64,000 bases of DNA from Plantibacter sp. Leaf314 (lineage in GTDB: Bacteria; Actinomycetota; Actinomycetes; Actinomycetales; Microbacteriaceae): positions 1,082,875 through 1,146,874 of the forward strand of contig NZ_LMOB01000001.1 of the NCBI RefSeq assembly GCF_001423185.1, read 5' to 3'. Made by a program: the position numbers and the translations under genes. Positions within the stretch are counted from its first letter, which is position 1. Each line of letters begins with the position of its first letter. The notes beneath the pieces are model-generated. The model was not told the DNA's origin and made no database searches. It saw only the letters and a program-made list of their open reading frames with translations. Positions 33,641 to 41,443 of this stretch are shown here, piece after piece.

Positions 33641-34138
33641 TCAAGCAGCCGGCGCCAGGTACTGCTCCCAGTCGGGCTCCGAACGCTCGACACCGCGCAC
33701 CATCCACTGGGACCCGTGCGGCGTCCCGGGCGACACACCCAGGCTCCAGTTCATCTCCGCCAGGGTGCGGTCACCCTTCACGTTGTTGCACCGCAGACAG
33801 CAGGCGACGAGGTTCTCCCAGCTGTCGACGCCTCCGCGCGACCGCGGCTGCACGTGGTCGATCGTGGTCGCCGCCTTCCCGCAGTACGCACAGCGATGAC
33901 CGTCGCGCCGCAGCACGCCCCGTCGGGTGACCGGCACACGACGGGCGTGCGGGATCCGGACGTATCTGGTGAGGAGGATGACCGACGGCCGATCGTACGA
34001 GCCGCTCGCCGCCACGACGGGGTGCGAGGAGTCGATCTCGACGACGCTCGCCTTGTGGCTCATGACGAGCACGAGCGCCCGCTTGAACGAGACGATCGCG
34101 AGCGGCTCGTAGCCCGCGTTCAACACCAGTGTGCGCAT
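33641..34138 (-). CDS. HNH endonuclease-family protein
   Basis: A 165-residue protein. The N-terminal half (MRTLVLNAGYEPLAIVSFKRALVLV...) is a strongly conserved actinobacterial domain. The C-terminal half is an HNH nuclease fold with zinc cysteines in CAYCGK and CLRCN, and the catalytic set in TIDHVQPRSRGG plus ENLVACC. The target and biological role of this group are not established. ATG 34138 has an AAGGGA ribosome site that lies inside a small hairpin; the leader upstream also holds an intrinsic terminator. Confidence 0.88.
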   Translation of the reverse strand: MRTLVLNAGYEPLAIVSFKRALVLVMSHKASVVEIDSSHPVVAASGSYDRPSVILLTRYVRIPHARRVPVTRRGVLRRDGHRCAYCGKAATTIDHVQPRSRGGVDSWENLVACCLRCNNVKGDRTLAEMNWSLGVSPGTPHGSQWMVRGVERSEPDWEQYLAPAA

Positions 34139-34145
34139 ACACGTT

Positions 34146-34158
34146 CCCTTCCGAAGGG
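34146..34158 (-). promoter_or_regulatory. hairpin covering the HNH ribosome site
   Basis: On the minus strand CCCTTCGGAAGGG folds into a 5-bp stem whose right arm AAGGG is the Shine-Dalgarno sequence, seven bases before ATG 34138. Confidence 0.5.
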
Positions 34159-34238
34159 CCGCGACGGCTGCCGCGACCGGTCGACGATCAAGACCTGCAG
34201 AACCACTGCGACATCGGATCGGGTCGTTTCCGGGCGAC

Positions 34239-34269
34239 AAAAAAGGGCACCGTCGTCATGACGGCACCC
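34239..34269 (-). terminator. strand-specific intrinsic terminator in the HNH leader
   Basis: Minus-strand RNA forms GGGUGCCGUC/GACGGUGCCC, ten bp with two G-U pairs, followed by six U. On the plus strand the two wobbles become C-A mismatches, so the signal belongs to the minus strand. It lies 100 bases upstream of the HNH start. Confidence 0.8.
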
Positions 34270-34407
34270 TCTTGACCCACGGCGGAGCCGCGGCACGCTT
34301 GGCTGGAATGACGCAGCACGTAGAGGTCGCGACCGTTCGCGACCACCTGGCGGCATCTAGCGTGCATCAGCTCCTGAACCTCTCCGAGTTGCAGAGCACC
34401 AGATTAA
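34270..34407 (-). ncRNA. candidate structured leader RNA or small RNA
   Basis: A non-coding stretch between the CHAP-gene terminator and the HNH terminator. It contains a 7-bp hairpin GTCGCGA-ACGG-TCGCGAC, flanked by AGAGGTT and GACCTCT that can pair around it. A weak TTAATC -10-like hexamer lies at 34402-34407. The 5' end is uncertain. It is either an attenuator or riboswitch of the HNH gene, or a free RNA of roughly 150 bases. I could not match it to SRP RNA, tmRNA, 6S or a known riboswitch. Confidence 0.4.
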
Positions 34408-34519
34408 CCCACGAGGCCGGGATTTCCGCGGGTTCGGAGAGATTTCCTCTGCGCGCCATGTCGCCGTCGCCTTCGGGCGGTGTCCGCCATCCGTCGACGG
34501 TCGGTCCGTGGACGACGAA
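34408..34519. other. non-coding spacer
   Basis: No gene or clear signal is seen between the candidate RNA and the CHAP-gene terminator. Confidence 0.4.
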
Positions 34520-34550
34520 GGACCGCACCCTCCGATGGAGGATGCGGTCC
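34520..34550 (-). terminator. terminator of the CHAP hydrolase gene
   Basis: A 14-bp stem GGACCGCACCCTCC paired with GGAGGATGCGGTCC (one mismatch) and three-base loop, 17 bases after the stop. Confidence 0.65.
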
Positions 34551-34567
34551 AGGTCGAGCGCTCAGGA

Positions 34568-35731
34568 TCAGCCGACACCCGGTGGGTAGAGGTAGAGCGC
34601 CACGGCGCTCGCGGCGATGGTCCGCGTGTTGTAGCTGTGGCGGGCCGAACCCCAGTTGTACTCCTCCAGGGTGACCGTTCCGTCGGCATTGACCGACTGG
34701 ACGTACGCGACGTGGTTGTAGTTGAACCAGGCGACGGAACCGGCGATGGCGTTCGTCCCCTTGTTGTACTGCCAGGAGTCCGCCCAGCCGTACGCGCTGC
34801 TCGGGGGCAGGCCGTTCCCCCAGGTGAAGGCCCAGTTGCCGCTCGGCGTGCCCGCGTCGCGGTTCAGGCGCCAGGCGACGAAGTCCACGCACTCGCGGTA
34901 GTAGTACCGCAGGGGCGACAGTCCGCCGCCCTCGTCGTCGGTCGCCTGGTCGAACCAGGGGTAGTCGTCGCCGGACTGGCGCGCGCCGACCGTGATCGAA
35001 TAGGTGGCGTCGCTGGCGGCGGCTGCGGCGTCGAGCTTCCGCTGACGCTCGGCCAGTTCGTCCGGGGTGGTCGCGGTGTACAGGTCGCGGGAGATCGGTG
35101 CGTCGGCGACCTTGTCGGAGGCGACGACACTCTGGGCACCGGAGGTCTTGAGCTGCTCCGACGCGGATGTGCCGTACTCCGTCTGGGCGCTGCTGCTCGC
35201 CGCGTACGCGGGCAGCGCGACCGTTGCGAGCAACGCGGGCACCAGGAACGCCATCGTGGCGACTCCTCGGACCGAGCCGGGGCGGGCTCCGGTCGGCTTG
35301 GGCTTGCGGACGGCGATCGCCGGGGACACTGCCGTGTTCGGCTTCGGCTTGCGCGCGACGCGCTCGGCGCCGGTGCGCAGCGGTGCGACGGTCGCGAGCG
35401 GGGAGCCAGACGTGGTGGAGACGGTGAACGACTGCTGGGCCGTCACCGCTGGAGCTGACGGCTTCGTCAGCGGTCGGTCGTCGAGGACGATCTCTCCGGT
35501 CGCCGCCGCGTCGTCGGTCTCCTCGACGAGTGCGTCGTCCAGGACGATCTCCGGGTGCTCTTCGACCACTGCCTGCTCGGCATCGACGGGAGTGGTGGCG
35601 GGCTCGGACGAGGCGGGGGACGCCTCCGCCTGCTGCGCGGCCTGCTCCTGGAGTCGGAGTTGCTTCCGGGTGAGGGGGACGTCCGGGGTCGTCTCGGCCT
35701 GTTCGGGGCCGCTCGCACCAGCTGCTGTCAC
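34568..35731 (-). CDS. CHAP-domain peptidoglycan hydrolase
   Basis: A 387-residue protein. The N-terminal 130 residues are cytoplasmic and disordered (LTRKQLRLQEQAAQQAE, then Glu/Ala/Asp-rich). A membrane or signal helix lies at about 180-203 (VATMAFLVPALLATVALPAYA). The C-terminal 130 residues form a CHAP domain with catalytic Cys in YRECVDFVAWRL, His in NHVAYVQ and the polar partner in EEYNW. It should cleave cell-wall peptides outside the cell. GTG 35731 has GGAGGAA at five bases. Its promoter lies about 170 bases upstream, leaving a long leader. Confidence 0.87.
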   Translation of the reverse strand: MTAAGASGPEQAETTPDVPLTRKQLRLQEQAAQQAEASPASSEPATTPVDAEQAVVEEHPEIVLDDALVEETDDAAATGEIVLDDRPLTKPSAPAVTAQQSFTVSTTSGSPLATVAPLRTGAERVARKPKPNTAVSPAIAVRKPKPTGARPGSVRGVATMAFLVPALLATVALPAYAASSSAQTEYGTSASEQLKTSGAQSVVASDKVADAPISRDLYTATTPDELAERQRKLDAAAAASDATYSITVGARQSGDDYPWFDQATDDEGGGLSPLRYYYRECVDFVAWRLNRDAGTPSGNWAFTWGNGLPPSSAYGWADSWQYNKGTNAIAGSVAWFNYNHVAYVQSVNADGTVTLEEYNWGSARHSYNTRTIAASAVALYLYPPGVG

Positions 35732-35897
35732 GTGGATTCCTCCGGCACCCCGCATGAGCGACACTGACCACCGCAAGGCGATCGGCATGGCGCAGCCCCA
35801 TCCGACGATTGATGTCGGTTCGTGTGGCCGAGGGACGGGCTAGGGGGTGCCTCGGTCGTCTTCCTCCGGCCAGATCATGGCCTGCAGGACGAGTGAC

Positions 35898-35926
35898 AGC
35901 CTACGGGTTACCCCTCGGAAAGTCAC
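35898..35926 (-). promoter_or_regulatory. promoter of the CHAP hydrolase gene
   Basis: GTGACT (35921-35926) and TAGGCT (35898-35903) on the minus strand are 17 bases apart, as for the main sigma factor. The transcript would carry a leader of about 160 bases before GTG 35731. Confidence 0.5.
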
Positions 35927-35981
35927 GTTTCCATCACGGGAAACACGGCACATGAAGGGAATCCTCATGCACGTCTCATGC

Positions 35982-36683
35982 TCACGCCGCGGGGGTCTCC
36001 ACGAAGATGTGGGTGGCGAGTTCGTTCGGCAGTTCGAGGCCGCCGTCGACACCGTCGATGGTGACGAGCACGTAGCCCCCGGCAGCGGCGAAGGTGCCGG
36101 TGCGCCCCGGCATGACGCCGGCCTGCTTCAGCTGGAGCAGGAGTTCGGGGTCCACCTGCGCGGGTTCGCCCAATCGGCGCACGGTCGCCGTGACCGGCTC
36201 CGAGCGTCCGTCGACGAGACCGACGATGTTGATGACACCCTGCGAGAACGCGACCGCAGGGCTGTCACCGAACTCGTCCAGGCCGGGGATCGGCGTGCCG
36301 TACGGGGACTCCGTCGGGTGGTTCAGCATGTCGAGGAGCTTGCGCTCGACCTGCTCGCTCATGACGTGCTCCCAGCGGCAGGCCTCTTCGTGGACGAACT
36401 CCCACTCGAGGCCGATGACGTCGCTCAACAGTCGCTCCGCCAGGCGGTGCTTGCGCATCACGTGCACGGCCTTGCGCCGCCCGGGCTCGGTGAGCTCGAG
36501 ATGGCGATCGCCTGAGACGACGACGAGTCCGTCGCGCTCCATCCGACCGACCGTCTGGGACACCGTCGGCCCGGAATGCCCGAGGCGCTCGGAGATCCGC
36601 GCACGAAGCGGGATGATGTTCTCCTCCTCGAGCTCCAGGATGGTGCGGAGATACATCTCTGTGGTGTCAATCAAATCGGTCAT
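35982..36683 (-). CDS. DtxR/IdeR-family iron-dependent repressor
   Basis: A 233-residue repressor. Its numbering matches IdeR/DtxR residue for residue: Met10, Cys102, Glu105 and His106 form the primary metal site, and His79, Glu83 and His98 the ancillary site. The winged helix is at 20-60 (ARISERLGHSGPTVSQTVGR) and the C terminus has the SH3-like domain. With Fe(II) or Mn(II) bound it should repress uptake genes. ATG 36683 has a GGGAGGG ribosome site. It diverges from serC. Confidence 0.95.
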   Translation of the reverse strand: MTDLIDTTEMYLRTILELEEENIIPLRARISERLGHSGPTVSQTVGRMERDGLVVVSGDRHLELTEPGRRKAVHVMRKHRLAERLLSDVIGLEWEFVHEEACRWEHVMSEQVERKLLDMLNHPTESPYGTPIPGLDEFGDSPAVAFSQGVINIVGLVDGRSEPVTATVRRLGEPAQVDPELLLQLKQAGVMPGRTGTFAAAGGYVLVTIDGVDGGLELPNELATHIFVETPAA

Positions 36684-36815
36684 CGACGCCCTCCCTGCCC
36701 GATTGCACGTTCCCGGTAAGCCTAGTGCGCGGTGACGCCGTTCCAGCGCCAAGCCACTCCGCCCCGTGTGGACGTCTCCGCGCGGGGTCGCACGACGCCG
36801 CACGGCCTCCGCCTC

Positions 36816-37940
<1,125 letters not shown>

Positions 37941-37958
37941 GCCGTCCAGCCTGAACGC

Positions 37959-37999
37959 CGAACGGGCGGTCGCCCCCACTGGGGTCGACCGCCCGTTCG
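37959..37999. terminator. bidirectional terminator between serC and the DUF3027 gene
   Basis: A perfect 14-bp outer stem (CGAACGGGCGGTCG/CGACCGCCCGTTCG) topped by CCCC/GGGG and a three-base loop. Confidence 0.75.
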
Positions 38000-38021
38000 T
38001 CTGTCGGGATGTGGGTGTGGA

Positions 38022-38765
38022 CTACTCGTCCTCGAAGCGATCGTCGTCGTCGTCGTCGGACTCGTCGTCGTCGTCGGAATCGTCGTCGTCGTCGGAATCG
38101 TCGTCGTCGTCATCATCGTCGGAGTCGTCGTCCGACTCGTCCTCGTCGGAATCGTCGTCCTCGTCCGTGTCGTCCGACTCGTCGTCGTACTCGAGTTCGA
38201 TGCCGTCACGATCCCGATCGCGCGGATCTCCGGACAGGGCGACGTCGTCCTCGTCGTCGAACTCGTCCGCCTCATCGCCGTCGTCGAGCGCCTCATCGGC
38301 AGCCGCCGCGGCCGCCGCCTCCTGAGCCGCCCGGTAGTCCGCGAGTCGCTCCGACCACGGGACCCACTGCGGCGCGAGCAACGCGCCGTCGCCAGGCATG
38401 AGCTCCGTCTCGAGGACGTTCGGCTCGGCGTCGTCGGACGTCCGCGACAGGGTGACCGTCCAGAACCAACCGGGGTACCCGGGCATCGTGTTCGCGAACA
38501 GCAGCGAGACCACGTGGTCGTCGACCACGACATGGCCGGCGGGTTCGCCGACCGTGCTCGCCGGCGTGATCGACTGCAGCGCCTCGCGAGCCAACGCGAC
38601 GGCCGCGATCAGCGTCTCGTCGGGCACCGGCGGCGGCGCCGTTCCGTCGTCCTCGGACGCCGTCGGCCCATCCTCCACGGATGCCACGGTGCGCTCGGAC
38701 TCCCCGATCGTCTCGTCGGAGACCGTCACCTCGTCGCCTGAGACCTGGTCCTCCGCGTCACGCAT
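38022..38765 (-). CDS. DUF3027 protein with long Asp/Ser tail
   Basis: A 247-residue protein. Residues 45-150 carry the DUF3027 core (ETLIAAVALAREALQ, MPGYPGWFWTVTLSR, LLAPQWVPWSERLADYR). An Ala-rich linker and about 70 residues of almost pure Asp, Ser and Glu follow, giving a very acidic tail. The function is unknown; the family is usually found beside a cold-shock protein gene, as here. Its ATG lies inside the end of the cold-shock gene (ATGCGTGA, eight-base overlap). Confidence 0.87.
   Translation of the reverse strand: MRDAEDQVSGDEVTVSDETIGESERTVASVEDGPTASEDDGTAPPPVPDETLIAAVALAREALQSITPASTVGEPAGHVVVDDHVVSLLFANTMPGYPGWFWTVTLSRTSDDAEPNVLETELMPGDGALLAPQWVPWSERLADYRAAQEAAAAAAADEALDDGDEADEFDDEDDVALSGDPRDRDRDGIELEYDDESDDTDEDDDSDEDESDDDSDDDDDDDDSDDDDDSDDDDESDDDDDDRFEDE
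38031..38212 (-). repeat. GAC/TCG-type trinucleotide tract (Asp/Ser codons)
   Basis: About 180 bases made almost only of GAC, TCC/TCC-like serine and GAG codons, read on the minus strand as Asp/Ser/Glu runs. It is a coding microsatellite prone to change in length. Confidence 0.8.
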
Positions 38766-39141
38766 CCAGTTCGTCCGCGACCTTGCGCAGGACGGCAGCG
38801 ATCTTCTTGCTGTGTCCGCTGTTCGGGTACTTGCCGCGTCGCAGGTCGCCGCCGATGCCGTCGAGGAGCTTCACGAGGTCCTCGACGATGATCGCCATGT
38901 CGTCGGCCGGCTTGCGCTTCAGCTTGACGAGGCTGGGCGGTGCCTCGAGGACGCGGACGGAGAGCGCCTGGGCGCCACGCTTCCCGTCGGCGATGCCGAA
39001 CTCGAGCCGCGTCCCCGGCTTCACGCCGGCCGTGCCCGCGGGCAGTGCGGAAGCGTGCAGGAAGACCTCCTGGCCGTCATCGGAGCTGATGAAGCCGAAG
39101 CCCTTCTCCTCGTCGTAGAACTTGACCTTGCCGGTGGGCAT
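38758..39141 (-). CDS. cold-shock domain protein with C-terminal extension
   Basis: A 127-residue protein. Residues 1-67 are a cold-shock domain with the RNP motifs KGFGFISS and VFLHASAL. Residues 68-127 form a conserved basic helical extension (KLKRKPADDMAIIVEDLVKLL ... GHSKKIAAVLRKVADELD) found in actinobacterial members. It should bind single-stranded RNA or DNA. ATG 39141 has a GAGG ribosome site. It is co-transcribed with the overlapping DUF3027 gene. Confidence 0.92.
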   Translation of the reverse strand: MPTGKVKFYDEEKGFGFISSDDGQEVFLHASALPAGTAGVKPGTRLEFGIADGKRGAQALSVRVLEAPPSLVKLKRKPADDMAIIVEDLVKLLDGIGGDLRRGKYPNSGHSKKIAAVLRKVADELDA

Positions 39142-39264
39142 GGGAACCTCGCTGTGTGTCGTGCGCAGAAATGCAGCGCCGTGCGGTGATCGCGCAGGAA
39201 GCACGATCGAGAGGACCATCGGTCCTCGGTCCCCAGCCTATTCGGTGCAGCAGCCGCGTGCCTC

Positions 39265-39270
39265 TATCCT
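39265..39270 (+). promoter_or_regulatory. -10 box (TATCCT), leaderless start
   Basis: TATCCT ends six bases before GTG 39277. Confidence 0.55.
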
Positions 39271-39276
39271 GGGATC

Positions 39277-39552
39277 GTGACTGATGAGCAGACGCCGAGC
39301 ATCTCGCGTCCCGAACGGATCCTGGCCTTCATGGTCGTGACGATCGTCGCCGTCTCGATCGCCGCCTTCGTCGCGGTCATGATCGGTACCGCCACCGGAC
39401 TCGAGCAGGGCGATTTCGCCGTCGGTGCGTGGCCGGTCGTCACGATCCTGCCGCTCGTCGGGCTCCCGATCGCGTTCCTCATGCTGATCACGCTCATCAT
39501 CGTGGGAGCCGTGCGCCGGTCCCGCGAGTCGCGCGGACCGTCGACGCGCTGA
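39277..39552 (+). CDS. small two-helix membrane protein
   Basis: A 91-residue protein with two membrane helices (about 17-40 and 52-78) and short charged ends (MTDEQTPSISRPER, RRSRESRGPSTR). Family not recognised; function unknown. GTG 39277 is supported by TATCCT. It lies five bases before the helicase-associated gene, so it is probably the first gene of the XPB operon. Confidence 0.78.
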   Translation: MTDEQTPSISRPERILAFMVVTIVAVSIAAFVAVMIGTATGLEQGDFAVGAWPVVTILPLVGLPIAFLMLITLIIVGAVRRSRESRGPSTR

Positions 39553-39557
39553 CCACC

Positions 39558-41393
39558 ATGGGCGAGGCCTTCGCGATCGCGCGCCGCCTCCGGGACCTCC
39601 CGGACGACGCGTTGCGCGGTCTGCTGGCCGACCGCAAGACCTCCACGGCACGCATCGGCGATTTCTTCGACCTCGCCGAAGCCTTGCTGGACGATGCGAG
39701 CGTCGCGCGACGGATGGCCCTCCTCGATCGCGACACCCTCGCGGTCCTCGCCGCGGCATCGGACGGATCGGATCGCCGGTCGCTCGCAGCACGGCTCGAC
39801 CGCTCCGCACCGGAGGTGGAGGCCGCCGTCGCGCGACTGGAGGACGCCGTCCTGGTCGTGATCGACGAAGACGACTCGGTCCGACCCGTCCGCGCCGTCG
39901 AGCCGGTGTTCGAGGGATGGGCGGCGGAGGGCCGGCCGTCCCGAGCCCAGCTGCAGCAGGTGTCCGCCCCACCCCCACCGGCACGGACTCCGACGTCGAC
40001 CGACACCGATGCCTTGGCGAGCGAACGGGCGGCCGGGACCGTCGGCATCATCGGCGAGAGCCTCCACGAACTCGACCGGGAACCTGCGCGCCTGCTCGGC
40101 CGAGGTGCACCGTCCATGCCCGACCTCAAGCGACTCGCCGCCGCTGCGGTGAGCACCCCGGAACAGATCGAACTCGCCCTGTCCGTGGCATCGGAGGCCG
40201 GGCTGACCGTCGCCGCAGGCGCCGCGATCCGATTGAGTCAGGGGGGCGAGGACTGGCTCGCGTCGACGACGTCGGCGCGGTGGTCGCGACTCGCCACGGC
40301 CTGGCTGGAGGCGATCCCGGCCGCCCTCCGCGAGCGCATCCTCGCAGCCTACGGACGCGACGCCACCGACCTCGTCGAGGAGCTCAGCTGGTGGTATCCC
40401 CTGGCCGGAGAGGCCGTCACCACCCCGACCCGCGCGGTCGAGGCGGCGGCCGACCTCCTCGGTATCACCGCCGGGGGCGCGACCAGCGGGTTCGGTCGAC
40501 TCCTCATCGCGGGCGACCCGGACGGCGCTGCGGCACTGCTCGCGTCGACGCTGCCGGCCGAGGTGTCGCAAGTCGTGCTCCAGGACGACCTCACCGTCAT
40601 CGCGCTCGGCCCCCCGATCGCCGAACTCGACGTGCGCCTCAGGGCGCTCGCCGAGCCCGAAGGCCGAGCCCAGGCGTCGAGATACCGCATCACCCCCGAG
40701 AGCGTCTCCCGTGCCCTCGCCGACGGCGACACGGCTGCCGGCCTCCTCGAGTACCTCGAGTCCATCTCGCTGACTGGCGTCCCGCAACCGTTGCGCTACC
40801 TCGTCTCCGAGGCCGAATCACGGTTCGGCCTCGTCCGGGTCGGCACGATCCGAGCGTCCGCGGACGCCTCGGCCGATCCCGGGCGCAGCAGCTATGTCCG
40901 CTCCGACGACACCGGACTGATCGCGGCGGTGTCCGTCGACCAGAGCCTCGTCGCCCTCGGACTCCGTCCGAGCGACGCCAACCGACTCACCAGCCGGAGC
41001 GACGCCGCCACCGTCTACTGGGCGCTCCACGACGCCCGCTATCCGGTCGTGGCCGAGGACGACCACGGCGCTCCGCTCCGCATCCGTCGACAGCCACTCA
41101 TCCGGACAGCCTCGACCAGCGCCAGCCCGGAACCGGGGCCGGATCTCGTGTCCCGGCTGCGAGCCGACGACCTCGGCGACACGAGCACCGCGTGGCTGGC
41201 GAAGCAACTGGAGGTCGCCGTCCGCGACCACACCCCGGTGACCGTCCAGCTCCAGCACGGCGAGCGCCGGTCGACCTTCACGATCGAGCCGGTGAGTCTC
41301 GCCGGAGGCCGCCTCCGAGGGCTCGACCGGGCTGCGGACGTCGAGCGGACCCTGCCGTTGGCCATGATCACGGAGGTCCGGGTCGCCGGTTGA
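39558..41393 (+). CDS. helicase-associated protein (XPB/Ssl2-like N-terminal region)
   Basis: A 611-residue protein without ATPase motifs. N-terminal LARRLRDLPDDALRGLLADR-type repeats and winged-helix-like segments (LAARLDRSAPEVEAAVARLEDAVLV) lead to a C-terminal region (about 340-600) resembling the XPB/Ssl2 N-terminal domain. That region includes RYRITPESVSRALADGD and LEYLESIS. It lies upstream of the XPB helicase gene, as in mycobacteria, and is inferred to act with it. ATG 39558 has no clear ribosome site and is probably coupled to the preceding stop. Confidence 0.82.
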   Translation: MGEAFAIARRLRDLPDDALRGLLADRKTSTARIGDFFDLAEALLDDASVARRMALLDRDTLAVLAAASDGSDRRSLAARLDRSAPEVEAAVARLEDAVLVVIDEDDSVRPVRAVEPVFEGWAAEGRPSRAQLQQVSAPPPPARTPTSTDTDALASERAAGTVGIIGESLHELDREPARLLGRGAPSMPDLKRLAAAAVSTPEQIELALSVASEAGLTVAAGAAIRLSQGGEDWLASTTSARWSRLATAWLEAIPAALRERILAAYGRDATDLVEELSWWYPLAGEAVTTPTRAVEAAADLLGITAGGATSGFGRLLIAGDPDGAAALLASTLPAEVSQVVLQDDLTVIALGPPIAELDVRLRALAEPEGRAQASRYRITPESVSRALADGDTAAGLLEYLESISLTGVPQPLRYLVSEAESRFGLVRVGTIRASADASADPGRSSYVRSDDTGLIAAVSVDQSLVALGLRPSDANRLTSRSDAATVYWALHDARYPVVAEDDHGAPLRIRRQPLIRTASTSASPEPGPDLVSRLRADDLGDTSTAWLAKQLEVAVRDHTPVTVQLQHGERRSTFTIEPVSLAGGRLRGLDRAADVERTLPLAMITEVRVAG

Positions 41394-41429
41394 CGCGCGG
41401 TCACGGGGGTTCCACGCCGAATCCGCCGG

Positions 41430-41435
41430 TAGACT
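41430..41435 (+). promoter_or_regulatory. possible -10 box (TAGACT) before the XPB gene
   Basis: TAGACT ends eight bases before ATG 41444, slightly longer than the usual leaderless gap here. Confidence 0.4.
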
Positions 41436-41443
41436 CGACCGTT

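Noticed and set aside
34188..34367. A 59-codon minus-strand frame (MHARCRQVVANG...) with CAGGAG five bases before its ATG
   Set aside because: It runs through the intrinsic terminator with its U6 tract and has no recognisable similarity. A structured leader explains the region better.
34239..34450. SRP RNA, tmRNA or RNase P RNA in the 34.3 kb gap
   Set aside because: None of the diagnostic core sequences (SRP GGAAGG-AGCAG loop, tmRNA tag frame, RNase P GAGGAAAGTCC) are present.
35732..35897. A c-di-AMP (ydaO) riboswitch before the CHAP gene
   Set aside because: Gene context fits, but I could not find the conserved core segments. Only the long leader itself is reported.
38031..38212. A CRISPR-like or tandem-repeat array
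   Set aside because: The repeat unit is three bases and in frame with the DUF3027 gene. It is a coding microsatellite.
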